Assembly: GCA_003439945.1 (NCBI GenBank)
Contig: QVRM01000463.1
Location: 372,001-436,000, forward strand
Direction of reading: 5' to 3'
From: Dermanyssus gallinae
Lineage: Eukaryota > Arthropoda > Arachnida > Mesostigmata > Dermanyssidae
Length of the DNA: 64,000 nt
The stretch's first letter is position 1; every line of letters starts with the position of its first letter. Below, piece by piece: positions 48,421 through 59,495 of this stretch. The notes below the pieces were generated by a model. It searched no databases, had not been told where the DNA came from, and saw only the letters and a list, made by a program, of their open reading frames with translations. A program made the translations under genes and the position numbers.

Positions 48421-49206
48421 CAACTTGTCGGGGTATCATGGACGAAGGCAGTGTTTCTCTGCGTATTCCAAATACTCTTACTACTTATATTTCCCAAGCC
48501 AATGTATTCCTCCCCTGGGGTCTGGGAGCAGCCTCGGATGAATAGCTATAAGCAACTAGTTCAGGAAAAACATGCCGGATTTTTAAAACGGTTGCACTGA
48601 AGATGCTCTGTTGACTCGACGATGCGTATTTTTGCCTCTTCAATCCCATTTATAACAATATGGCTCAACTGTTGTACGCCAGTACATGCTTGTTGAAATA
48701 CGTGTTTAAATAATTGCTGAAATACAATCAAATAAACATATTCCATTTATATCAAAGCTGTGTCCCGTTCAGAGCCTATCAACCTACCAAGCGCAAGCCA
48801 TATAATACGTACATGACGGTGGCTAGTTCATCTAACCGTTGCATTATCACATTCGTAAAACCCCTTGCTTTTGACGAAATTAGTAGATAGTCTCCGGCCT
48901 ACCGCCTGCCGTCTATTTAGGACTCCTTTCCTTAAGAAATTTGGTTAGTTTCGCCTGCGAGGGAATTCGTGAGAGTAGTTGTGCAAAATGTGACCAATAT
49001 GCAAATACGCAAATGTATACATGTCAAAATATATGAACTGGTGCAAATGTGTAAAATTGAGGAGACATGTAAATTGTGTGTGTGTAAATTAGTGTAAATA
49101 TGTGAACTATGTATGCACATGTGTGTAAATGTTAGATCTTCTTATATGTAATATTTTTACAAAAACTTAAACATTGTGTAAACGCAGTTCCATCAATACC
49201 GAACAA

Positions 49207-49244
<38 letters not shown>

Positions 49245-49465
49245 GCGGTTTCCGATAGAATCGTCGCGGGCAAAAATATAGGTGTTACTTTCATAGTCAC
49301 ACCTAATCTAACGGTAACGAAGACTTCATTGGCCCAGTTAGCCGCTTGTATCGACCACCCGATGGGTACGCTCTAACCGATTGCTTGACTGGTAGGTCGT
49401 CCGTCAACGGCTCAAACATGACACGATGGTCTATCGATATCGACTGATATCGAATTTGTTAGCAG
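48421..49465. other. Intergenic, degenerate TGTAAAT repeat and (AT)n
   Basis: 48990-49140 contains many diverged copies of a GTGTAAAT/ATGCAAAT-like unit, an old microsatellite-like array. A perfect (AT)n tract lies at 49208-49240. No gene is recognised. Confidence 0.5.
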
Positions 49466-49630
49466 ATGCCTGCTCGGCGCTCAGGTCGCTGTAGGGCGCT
49501 GCTCCTACCAAAAAGGATCACTGCCACTACTTCGATACTACTGCTCCGCACACTGCTGCTCATGCTGCTGCTGCTGTGTTGTGCTGCCGTTTCTCACAGC
49601 AGAGATCTCGCGAGGCCGCGGCCACCGCAA
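49466..49630 (+). CDS. Candidate first exon with signal peptide
   Basis: ATG at 49466 opens a GC-rich frame. Residues 1-22 are basic, residues 23-41 form a strongly hydrophobic core (LLLRTLLLMLLLLCCAAVSH), and a charged, proline-rich stretch follows (RDLARPRPPQ). This is the layout of a secreted-protein signal peptide with a plausible cleavage site after AAVSHS. A good splice donor, CAA|GTGAGC, lies at 49630/49631 in phase 0. Without splicing the frame would end at 49711 after an N-glycosylation site (NETA). The start of a secreted protein or peptide precursor is likely if the exon is real. No downstream exon was identified. Confidence 0.38.
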
Positions 49631-49711
49631 GTGAGCGTGTCACGCAACGAAACGGCCGAAACGGGCCGTGTGTTCTACTTCAGCTCGCCACACGGCAGCC
49701 AGCCTGGCTAA

Positions 49712-49939
49712 CCCAGCGACCACTACCGCGACACTCAGCAGGACACTCGGAGCAGCAAGCGTTAATTGCGTAACCCAGTAGAGCATTCATTAGCGATAGT
49801 TATCGTCGCCTCCATTACGGCGAAACACGGGTCACCAGTTAGCGGGTACGTGGCTGTCGTTTGTTCCTGCTGCTCGGACGTATGCTCTTTATCTTAAGAA
49901 ATATATTTGCTATGCTTTTTGGAAGCAATACTATGTTAT

Positions 49940-49999
<60 letters not shown>

Positions 50000-50240
50000 G
50001 CGTTCTAACAAACACACCAAATGCTGTTTAGAAACCATCGTGATGACGAATACCCACTGAAATGATCCTTTGTGTAAAGTGCTTATACAAAGCACATTCT
50101 TTAGAGTGTGCCGAGTGTGATGTTTTGCTTCGTAGTTTGATTCATCTTTTTTCAACCATTTTGATTTACCGAGAACTTAGGCGTTGTAAAATCCAGTTCC
50201 GTTAAATAAACCGTGTTTCAAGTTGAATATTTTAATTGAA

Positions 50241-50285
<45 letters not shown>
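49712..50285. other. Possible intron or intergenic DNA with (AT)n
   Basis: (AT)n tracts lie at 49950-49997 and 50243-50285. If 49466-49630 is a first exon, this is its intron. No other exon was recognised. Confidence 0.45.
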
Positions 50286-50288
<3 letters not shown>

Positions 50289-51361
50289 GGTCATTCATAT
50301 TGTTGTGCACGCATTTAGAGGTTTGATAGAACTCGGCAAGAAAATAAGTTTTCCCTATGGAGGGAAGACGTGGAAACGTCTTGTTTAAAAGAGAGAGTGA
50401 AGTTTATAAAAGTAGTTTTTCTGCTTTTTTTTTCCTACATAGTTGTGCGAACCAGTCAACGCACGAAGGAACCGATTACACCGGCGTGTTCGGAGGAAAA
50501 TTCTGCACAACGGAAGACATTTCACTAGCTTGCGTAGCAAAAAGCTAATAACCAGATTAAGGAAAGTCATGAAAAGTCGGTATTTTACATTAACGCATTT
50601 TCATGAAAAATCGTAAAATTTTTCATTTTCGCCCAAGGTGATGGTGCTGCGTTACGTAGTTGTCAAGTAACTAAGCGTTTTCGACAGTCATGGTTGTTAT
50701 GTTTTACGTGCAAGTTTTCACGTTCAGAACCGTAAAAATTTGCCAAGACGTTTCCGGCCCCTTCTTCCACTAGGAAAATTTATTCTCTTGCTGAGTTCTA
50801 CCAAACCTCAAAATATGTACCTAACTTTCTCATACGCCCTATGGAAATATGCATGCCTTCGCTTTCGATGTGGCTATCGAAAAAGCTTAGTGACTTGACA
50901 ACTACGTAACGCAGCACCATCACCTTGGTACGAAAATGATGGGAATTAAATTTGCTATTGCGTCAGAGTGGTCTTTTGAACGTACATTTTTGGTCGCAAT
51001 GGAAAAATTTTACGATTTTTCATGAAAAGACGTTAACGTAAAATATCGATTTTTCATGACTTTCCTTATTCTGGGTATTCGCTTTTTGCTACGCAAGCTA
51101 GTCAAGTGTCTTCCGTTGTGCAGAATTTTCCTCCGAAAACGCCGGTGTAATCGGTTCCTTCATGCGTTGACTGGTTCTCCCGCAAACGTAGATTTCGCAC
51201 AAATATGTAGGAGAAAAAAGGCAGAAAAACTACTTTTATAAACTTCACTCTCTCTCCTAAACAAGACGTTCCCGCGTCCTCCCTCCATAGGGAAAAATTG
51301 TTTTCTTGACGAGCTCTATCAAATTTCGAAAGAAGTACTAAACTCTCTGAATGACCCTGTA
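50286..51361. mobile_element. Fold-back transposon with long inverted arms
   Basis: The left arm (about 50286-50689) and right arm (about 50873-51361) are inverted copies, starting ACAGGGTCATTCA and ending GAATGACCCTGT. They share stretches such as CACGAAGGAACCGATTACAC and GGTGATGGTGCTGCGTTACG with their complements. The right arm carries about 75 bp extra around 50930-51002. The element sits in an AT microsatellite, so a TA target duplication is possible but cannot be proved. No transposase is encoded; both arms have a conserved short open frame, which looks like a consequence of the shared sequence. It is a non-autonomous fold-back/MITE-type element of unassigned superfamily. Confidence 0.9.
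50745..50840 (+). repeat. Third, internal terminus-like copy inside the fold-back element
   Basis: This 96-bp stretch of the central spacer aligns with the right terminal region at about 51266-51357: AAGACGTTTCCGG versus AAGACGTTCCCGC, then GGAAAATTTATTCTC, GAGTTCTACCAAA, and a decayed ACTTTCTCATACGCCCT in place of ACTCTCTGAATGACCCT. It is in the same orientation as the right end. It suggests nesting of one copy in another, or a partial internal duplication. Confidence 0.7.
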
Positions 51362-51377
51362 TATATGTATATATATA

Positions 51378-51402
51378 GTTGTGAGGTCTGAACGTATTAT
51401 CG
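51378..51402 (+). repeat. GTGAGGT repeat motif, copy 2
   Basis: GTTGTGAGGTCTGAACG followed by TATTATCG starts directly after a short (AT)n tract just right of the fold-back element. It differs from 20129-20154 by a single base. Confidence 0.55.
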
Positions 51403-52023
51403 AATTGTTGTCGTATTAGGATGAATAGCAGACAAAAGTCTATGCTGAGTAGAACAAAAATAAGTGTTAATCGTGACATGAGATGATGCTTTCTTTTCGG
51501 ATAATGAACAAAGAGCAGCTCTTGTCCGTGTCTTCCGCGGCGGGCAAACCTTATTTGCCCATATTGCGTCAGTCTGCGAACAGTTCAGCTTATCGCAACC
51601 GATTACACGGTTGTAGAAGAAACAGAACACGCTCAGCGCTCGGCGGGGACTCAATAACTGATCGACACAGAACAAGCACGAATTCGGCCGCCGAACTGAA
51701 TTTCCGATTTAAACCTATTTGACTGCTGTGTATGCGTAATGTAGCGAGCCTGACAAGTCTCTACATTTCAACGCATACTTGCTCACTGCTGCTTATATAA
51801 AAGCGTTTAACAAGTCAGATAGGGGATTTTGATACGGACTCATGTTCGTTTTAGGGTCCGAGTTGGAAAAGTAATCAACGTGAGCAAGCGTGATATTTAA
51901 AAAAATGTTCGTTATAAGTTCCCCTGTGGACTTCAACAAAACATTTTATCCAGGTACATATTTTGACTTAAGTACGGGCTTAATAAGAGGCAATGAAGTT
52001 CACGCAAATGTATACGGAGCACA

Positions 52024-52112
<89 letters not shown>

Positions 52113-53888
52113 GATCTTATCTTTACCTAGACATTCAACTAGTTGCTACAAATCTAAATTTGTCATCTAGCGTATCGCGATGACTATATTATGTTGTGCA
52201 CGTTTTTTTTCTAATTTACCTCGTTGAAATTGCAAAACGCACGGCACGATGTTGAAATATACTATGTGTGTCGGTAACTGTATATGCGACAACGTTCGAT
52301 TAGCTTCAAGATCGCCTTTCATGCCATGCTTCCCCGGGCCCTGTACTGCGTTCTTCTCTACAGACCGTTCATTATCTTTTTTCATTAGCCGCCATTTCGC
52401 GTCTTCATTACGTATAAGGTCTGCACTTCGTATCGAGCTGTCGTCGTGGTTTTTTGTCAACACTATCACACGGTTTACGGTAGACTGCCATCTCATCCAT
52501 ACTCTTCATGCTTTCTGTTAATCGGTCATTCCTCTCACTCTGTCCAGATCATTTCGGCAGTCAATGCACACAAAGAGGCAATTTACCATTTGTTCTGTAT
52601 ACCGCGTTCAACGTACCCAAACCGAACTACGAAATGGACTCCACAGGTACGATATCGAAGGTAACAACACAAGGCCTGCGCTGCCCCACAGGTACTGGTG
52701 GCTTTAGTTATAGCTGTACTAACCATAGTAGTACCAGGAGGGTTACCCATAGCAGTAGTAGTAGTAGCAGCAGTAATAGTGAGGGTAATAATAGAGCGAA
52801 TGGCTGATTCCATCAACTCGTCTTCATTCCGTTCCCATGGCGCTGCACGGCGATCGTTTGCAACCATCTGGTGGGGGAACCATCTCAAGGAACGTTACTA
52901 CCCCTCTGTAAGGGTGGCCGGATGCCCTTGCAGTTGAGCCATCCCCATAACGTTAACGGATCTGCTATGCTACAAAAAAAGCGGGCTATCTTCCCACCTA
53001 CCCCGCTCGTGTGCCCTTATACGCGAATACTACTAGTACTTCCCTAGGGTGTAATTTAGATCAACAAAAACAAAAAAATCCTTTACAACGTCGTAGGATT
53101 TTTTCGCCCGTACCTCCTCTCCCGCGTCCTTTTCATCTGTTTCCGTGTCAGCGGAACATCTGCTTCGACGCGAGAACGCCGCTCCTCGGAAAACAAAAAG
53201 ATGTCGACGAAGTTGAAGATAAGCGCAACGGAGGGAGAGCGCGCTAACAGGCGAGAGAAACGGGGAAACGAGATAGCGTCGGCGAGCTGATGACGATTGA
53301 ACCAATGCCGTTTCAGAGTGGTGGTAGTATCCCAAGTAATATTATTTTTGTCACTACGGGTATCATTATTCCCTGTGGAGCCTCTGATAACAGCAGCAAC
53401 AGCAGCAGCAGGAACCCCATCACCATAGATGGCCTGGCCACGAAGACGCCACAAAGGGTTTTGCAAGAAGCCGAGTGACTTAGTCGTTCGGCACGCCGAC
53501 TCATCTTGTAGTTGATGGCGCAATTCACATAGAGCGCCCGTCTTACAGCATTGTAGAAGATGGTAGTAGTATACAGGTAAGCTCTAGCCTTATTCACTTG
53601 CCTTTTCCTGTATAGCAAATCGACTCACAGCGACGATGGACTGAGGGCAATGCTTATAGGGATGCCAGTCTCTCAAGCAAAGCTGTACGCTACCATTTCA
53701 TGCGGTGAGCTTGCCGGATCATTTATTGTTAGACAAATTTGCTCACATGCGTAGTTATACTAATTTTATCTATCGTTGTTTGTTCCGCCAGGATTGTTAG
53801 CTCGTTTGTTCTGTCCGAAATATATTTTTGCGCTTATTGTTCGGATATAACTACCTAAAACTGCACCAGGTTTACGTTTGTGAGGTTG

Positions 53889-53931
<43 letters not shown>

Positions 53932-54099
53932 TTTAAATAACTTTAAAAAACAAGTGTGTTTAAGATATTTAAAAAAGTTTCAGAAATGTTGTCGACATAA
54001 TGTAATTTCTAATTAATACAATATCTGTGTGGGGGAAATCTTTTTGGTTCTTACATGCTGTATATGGAACACCCAATTGTTAGCACTTTGTCACATAAA
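51403..54099. other. Intergenic; GC-richer block 52.2-53.6 kb
   Basis: (AT)n lies at 52027-52110. 52240-53650 is GC-richer and open in several frames on both strands (up to 146 codons on the minus strand, 53083-53523). It includes GTA/GCA runs at 52755-52785 and AGC runs at 53391-53412. No domain is recognised. A second tract, (AT)n at 53891-53926, follows a TTTGTGAGGTTGGAA motif. Confidence 0.4.
52027..52110. repeat. (AT)n microsatellite
   Basis: About 41 AT dinucleotides, nearly perfect. Confidence 0.97.
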
Positions 54100-54330
54100 T
54101 CAAACTCAATGACATTAATGCACGCTTCAGTATTGGTCTTTAGTTGATGACCGATAAATAGCGTACACGTTAATCTTCAAAAAACTCACCGACAAGGAAA
54201 AGTCTAAGGGTGTCAAATCGCAAGTTCTTGAAGGCCAGTGTCCCTGTTGTACGAGATTAGCTGTCCGGCACGTCTCGTCCTGGAAAACTCAATTGTCTTG
54301 CCGGCTGTATAGCATGTGGTACCGTCTTGT
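54100..54330 (-). pseudogene. DDE transposase relic
   Basis: The minus strand at 54181-54240 reads WPSRTCDLTPLDFSLS, then a frame continuing FLKINVYA. This matches the third-Asp region of a widespread transposase group (pattern WP.RSPDLTPLDFFLWG...K..VY). The first half of the transposase is not recognisable and stops are present. It is distinct from the mariner relics nearby. Confidence 0.6.
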
Positions 54331-55181
54331 TGGAACTAGAGTTAACTCGCTTAGCTTCGGTTTAAATTTGACCAAAGACAAGTAAGGATTATGCTACCAT
54401 CACGCCCTTCGTTAACGTGGAGTGACAAAGCTAGAGTCCAATGATTCCTTTGGATCAGAGACCGCACCAGACTGTCACACATGGCGTATGTAACGGCCCT
54501 TTGTGAATCACAGTTTTGTATGTTCATACTTTGATTGAGATGATTTTGTCATCATTTAATCATTGCATGCTCCTAATGATAAACGAGTTAATTCGGTAAT
54601 GACATGACGATGATATCTACAAGAAATAACTCTAAAAATTCCTCACAGAGGAGCCTACCAAAAAAATTTATATTTGAGCCTCCCAATAGCAAACGTCCTG
54701 CTTAATGTCGAGCAGGGTGCTTCTGTAAGTGGAATGACTAGAGTAGAACCCTGACTAAAGTATTTATGTATATATAAATTACTTACAATTGTTGAGTAAA
54801 AAGTGCCTGGATTAATACTTCATATCACAAATGTACTCCAGCCTATACTATAATATGTGAGAGTGAAATTAGCACCTGGCAGATCTTCATTTTTCTTTAT
54901 CGGTAAGTGCCGGCGTAGAGCTGCATGCAAGTGTGGAATCTCAAGTAATAACGTCCAGTTTCCCATTTTTTAAATAAATATTAACTGGTAAAATGCACGA
55001 TGCTCATTGGATGTCGTTGTTAAAGCCACGGTAGTTGGGACTCCCAAACTCACTAGAACCCGGTCGTATTCACTGCCGTTATAGGGGGATGGCCGCAGTA
55101 CCACGTCTCGAGATAATTCTACCTGGTCATCATTTCTTGGTATTAAAGCTGCCCGACTTTGTGCGGCGAATATTTTTTATA
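54331..55181. other. No recognised gene
   Basis: AT-rich sequence between two transposase relics. It may be decayed transposon sequence, but no motif survives. Confidence 0.45.
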
Positions 55182-55529
55182 TCAAATTCTATGAATTTTC
55201 TTACAATAAACCAGAATTGATAAACACCTCCTCCCACCTTTTGACCATTTTGTTGATTCTGTTCTGCCAGAAATCGCCCGGTCTAGTGTCAATGAAGTTG
55301 CTTTAGCGTCTCTGAGGTTCACCTCGTCGTCGATGGTGAGTCCCCTCATATAATCCGGCATGGTGCGGAAAATGTGATAATAGGTTGGCGCAAGGTTCAA
55401 GGAGTTCGGTGGGTGCTGAAAAACCTCCCATTCGAGCTCTTGGGGTGCGGTTTTGACGACTTGTACAACATGGGGCCTGACGTTGTTGTAAATCAGTATA
55501 TATTTGAACCTCGGGTTTTTTCCAGTCAA
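55182..55529 (-). pseudogene. Mariner transposase fragment, C-terminal
   Basis: The minus strand reads LIYNNVRPHVVQVVKTA, WEVFQHPPNSLNLAPTYYH and FRTMPDYMRGLT. These are the second- and third-Asp regions of a mariner transposase (normally HDNARPH, then PPYSPDLAPTDYHLF). Both catalytic aspartates are changed: the second is Asn, the third Tyr. A frameshift follows near RTESTKW. The N-terminal half is absent. The fragment is of the same subfamily as 60645-61460, sharing the ending TESTKW/TESTNW. Confidence 0.8.
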
Positions 55530-55679
55530 ATAGCCTCATCTACCATTAGCAGGTGTCGAAAAGGCAGATTTTTCTTCTGGGTACTAAATTTATATGCCCA
55601 AATAATAACAAAACTAAACATTAAAAAATAATAAGATGGATATTTTCGTTCCAAATGATCTCATTCTAAAGTATGGTCT

Positions 55680-55890
55680 TCTTGGTCTGGAATAATAACT
55701 CAACGAGTCAACACCGCCTACCGCAAGTGCTACGCAGCATCTCGTCGGGCCTTACGTTCCCGGCACATATTAGAGATCGTTGTTTCGTTAGTAAGAATCC
55801 ATAGTTGTATACTCGTCTGTATAAATTAATTGTGCGACTAGATTTGTATATTGCCTACCCGTCGGAAGTCCATATTTGTGTAAACACAGG
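55680..55890 (+). pseudogene. LINE 3' fragment, same family as 62.2-62.8 kb
   Basis: The plus strand holds AATAATAACTCAACGAGTCA, TGCCTACCCGTCGGAAG and TCCATATTTGTGTAAAC. The order and wording match 62570-62830 (CGAGTTAAGACTGCC, AATCCAT or ATCCAAATGTGTACACTTG, CTATATTTGTGTAAAC). It is the end of the reverse-transcriptase thumb region and the segment after it. Too decayed for a frame. Confidence 0.45.
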
Positions 55891-57425
55891 GTAGGTGTGC
55901 AGAGGACTCTTCAAAAGGTTCTGTCAAGAATGTGAGCCGAATGTTGAAAACCTTTTGTCGCTTTCAACTTTATTTAAGAATAACATGACATACGGGGATT
56001 GTTCCTTGCACATTGTAGGTTCAAATCTCATTGATAAGCAACTAATGCTTGTGCTAAAATGTAGCGCAATAATTACATTTGTATCTTATGTGCATATCGA
56101 GACTGCGACACGCCGACTACAAGCCACTAAACAGTAAACGTAGCTCATCTACTACACAGTACTCGTACCGTAATCTTGACATAAAAATAAGTGGTTTTAT
56201 TTATGTCAAGTTAATAAGAAATACTTAAACATTAAAATTAAAAGCTTATCTATTCGACGAAATCAAAGTCAATGTTGTACACGGTGAGCTAATGGTTGAG
56301 CACTACCAATCAGCACCGAATCCACGAATTGGTGCTAGCAAAACTATAAAAATGTAAAATAATATATTAAAACTACACTAATAATAAGCGTTGAATCATT
56401 TCAAATTATATGATTTATACTTCGTAATTATATCAAAATGCCTATTCCAAATGATGTAATGCTTAAGTAAGATATAACTGGAAATAGCTAAAGACAGTAG
56501 CTAATAATATAGTAGTAACACACATGAACGGACATGAAAGAGAACCTAATATACATCAGTGGCCATCATAATAAATATAGCACAGTATATATCAGGTGAA
56601 CATGTGCACTCTGTCAATCATGTCGCGTTTTGTCAACGTTTTGGGTTGCGACATCCCATTTCGCTATGGATATCATTATAGCAGTCGCGTTGCCCGTTGA
56701 GTCGTCAAAAGGGTGTTGTCACGCTGTATTTTAAATATAAGTCATGAAGAAGGCCGCAGCGATTTGAGATGAAGTTGCGTCATCTGCCAGAGCCAAACCA
56801 CTACTTGAGGTTGGCATGAGTGCTTGGGCTCTTGCCTCGGGATCAGTTTAAGATTCAGCAAAGGAAAACAAGCCATTTAGCGCAAGCTCGTTAAATGGCT
56901 GCAGCAGCTCTAGTCGATTCCAAAGGTTTACTAATTTTCGTAGGTGAGCGAGCCTCGATGTAGAGAACGATGATCGCAGCAAGAAGAGCCCCACACAAAA
57001 TCCGAGAAGGGGGGGAGAACGGGAAGGCGATCTAAGATCACTACAACGAATTTGCTCATCCATCTGCTTAGGACAGCCATGGCGCTCCCGCAACAAAAAC
57101 AGAAACACCCAAAGTTTTAATATCTTCTCTTTCTACCGCAGTAAACCTCGTTGAGATTATTAAAATTTCGCACTTTGCTCCCACGGAATGCAGCCCCACC
57201 ATGCCAGAGGTACCAGATGTTAAGGTGGCAACGTAGCATAGCCACAATGCAACGGTGGCCTCAAAAGCTCTCCCTGCTAGACTTGTGTTTCAGAGGAAAC
57301 TAGGCGATAACTAGAAATTTTGTCTGCAAGAAAAGCAACAACAAGAATCACAACATAAACGTAGAACCACATGGACAACCAAAAAAGTTAAAATAATAAC
57401 CACAAATACACTAACATATACATAA

Positions 57426-57465
<40 letters not shown>

Positions 57466-57467
57466 TT
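55891..57467. other. AT-rich intergenic DNA
   Basis: No supported gene. The 15-bp motif TTCCAAATGAT seen at 55650 recurs in a related context at about 56445, perhaps the edge of a decayed transposon. The minus strand is open for 86 codons at 56848-57108 without a motif. (AT)n lies at 57433-57457. Confidence 0.4.
56175..56210. repeat. Hairpin, 11-bp perfect stem
   Basis: CTTGACATAAA and TTTATGTCAAG around a 14-nt loop, in an AT-rich context. Confidence 0.7.
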
Positions 57468-57652
57468 AGATTTTCCGTAAGGCTAATGCCCGTGTACGGT
57501 TTTCCATGTCATAGCTAAGTTTCAATCCACTCCGACATTTACCTTGTCTAAATTGGAAACCATGCAAATGAATTTAAGAGTGGCCGGTTTGGGTCTCGAA
57601 CCCAGTCCTCCCGAATGCAAGACAAAGGCTTTGTCACTAAGCCATCTTGCTC
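57468..57652 (-). mobile_element. SINE3 copy B
   Basis: Same family as 39581-39753, and more complete after the B box (CCTCCCGAATGCAAGAC retained). The plus strand shows AGATTTTCCGTAAGGC, TTTACCTTGTCTAAATTGG, GGGTCTCGAACCCAG and CTAAGCCATCTTGCTC. A T run and an (AT)n tract precede it, consistent with the A-rich tail on the element strand. No target-site duplication is evident because of the microsatellite. Confidence 0.85.
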
Positions 57653-58117
57653 CAAGAACAATTTGGATTATTACAACAGCAATCACGAAAATAAAAACAA
57701 CAAAAACAACAACAACAATAGAAACAGAGGCAGCTCCAACAACACCAGTGAAAAGAAGTACTAGATAAACAAAAGCAACAAGCCCAACGACAATCTAGTG
57801 CTGAACAGATTGTTGATCGAGCACGCCATCAAAAACTTCGCTCGCTAGCTGAAGATCTTTACGTCGTAGGGTACTGTAGAGAATGCTGCACGATATAGAT
57901 AAAAATAAACTAAACAAGCTGCGTCTGCGGTCCAATGAAGCAATTGCCCGGTCGTGATCCCGTGTCTTCGTAGATCTCTTAAACATATCGATTCTCACTA
58001 GTGATTGCAATACAGCTTAGTTAAGGTAATATTGGTCATGAAATTTTGCACCTCCTTCATATGCGTAGTAACGAAACTCCTAAACTTGCACACCTGTGAG
58101 CTAATCCTTTATCAATG

Positions 58118-58225
58118 TACTAAAGACCGTGTTCTTAAGTCCAGCGTCCAAGAGGTTAACTTGCCGATGATTAGAAATTACACAACGCCTTTCTCTCACA
58201 AACGTACATGGTAATGTTTGAATAA
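58118..58225 (+). repeat. Dispersed direct repeat, copy 1
   Basis: Contains GACCGTGTTCTTAAGTCCAG, CGATGATTAGAA and ACAACGCCTTTCTCTCACAAA. A second copy lies at 59088-59205 about 960 bp away. Confidence 0.75.
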
Positions 58226-59087
58226 ATTCCAATTTTTTTAACCAGTTTAAACTGAGCTTTAGCTGCCAGTAGTACTCAATACATTTAGATGATAGTATTA
58301 TTATAGTAATATTATATTTACAGGCAACCGCACGCAACATTTATCCGCACAGCTAGTGTTGCTTTAAGAAATAATTGTTGGCCATTAAGACATTCCGTAT
58401 ATCTGATATGTATTAGTATAATTGCGTGGCATAGTTACATTTTTCTCGGTAAATCCGGTGGTTTATGACATAGTGAATGTCTGTACAGTGCTTGACCTAG
58501 GTCAATTTTATTTCTACAATGTGATGCGGCTGATAAAGAGCGAGGATTTGCATAGTAATCCGAAACGTTAAAGGTTGACACCTTGAACATGTTGACTGTT
58601 AACACATCTTTTGCAGCATTTGTGACGTTTAACTAGCCAGAAGATTTACCGTGCTCGCTATACGTTTGTCTACAAATAATAAAAACAACCGACCGACCTC
58701 AAATCTGTGTCTACTCAATGGAAGAATCAGTAAGCGATTGCGGCGTGATCATTATATGATACGGACGTTACAACCCCCAGCTCTTCAAAGAATGGAAAAG
58801 TCGACATCGTAGTGCCCTCTTCCTAACTGAAGTCGCCCAGAGAGAGAGAGAGGTAGGGCTCAAGCCGCTGAGATCAATCAGACATGTAGTAACGTAGACA
58901 CCTCATGGCTCACATTAAAATGTACACCCGTATTTTGTGACGCCACCTGGGTGCTTCTTGCGCATAACATTGCCTTGAATTCGATCAAATATTTAAGTAA
59001 CTCTCGTTTTAAACAAAATACATCGATTTAGGTTGTGGCCCAGCTGGGCTTGAAAGAAGTCTATATTGGCCTACACACCAACGACCG

Positions 59088-59205
59088 TGTTCTTATGTCC
59101 GGCGTCCATTGAAGAGGTTATTTTCCGATGATTAGAACAACGCCTTTCTCTCACACACCTTCACACAACGCCTTTCTCTCACAAAAATGTATGCGAATAA
59201 ATAAT
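59088..59205 (+). repeat. Dispersed direct repeat, copy 2
   Basis: Contains GACCGTGTTCTTATGTCCGG, CGATGATTAGAA and two tandem copies of ACAACGCCTTTCTCTCACA. The extra copy shows a local duplication not present at 58118-58225. Confidence 0.75.
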
Positions 59206-59495
59206 CGCGATAGTTGACGTTACTTCGTCTCGAACAAGTCAATTTTTCTCAGAAAATGCAAAAGCGCTTGTAATAGTATATTTACGGAATACAAGTATAT
59301 TTGAATTTGAAGGAAATGCAAACCATTTGCTATATCTTTTCATACCCATAGTAGTGTTCACCAGACCTTCAAATGTTTTAACAAATTGCTTTGGTTGTGC
59401 GTGTCAAACTTGGACCAGACCCACATTCATTAACGTTAACCTTATTACAACTGTCCTGAATTCTAGGGTCACGCTCACTAGTCCCAAAATCTTCA

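Larger units (their letters stand above)
57653..59495. other. Intergenic with a duplicated segment
   Basis: CAACAA-rich low complexity at 57690-57730. A diverged repeat is shared by 58118-58225 and 59088-59205. An (AG)n run lies at 58839-58851. No gene is recognised. Confidence 0.5.

Noticed and set aside
52698..52937. Hydrophobic stretch resembling a transporter helix (VVPGGLP)
   Set aside because: It lies in a GTA/GCA simple repeat that forces valine and alanine, and no adjacent conserved motif supports a P-type ATPase or carrier.
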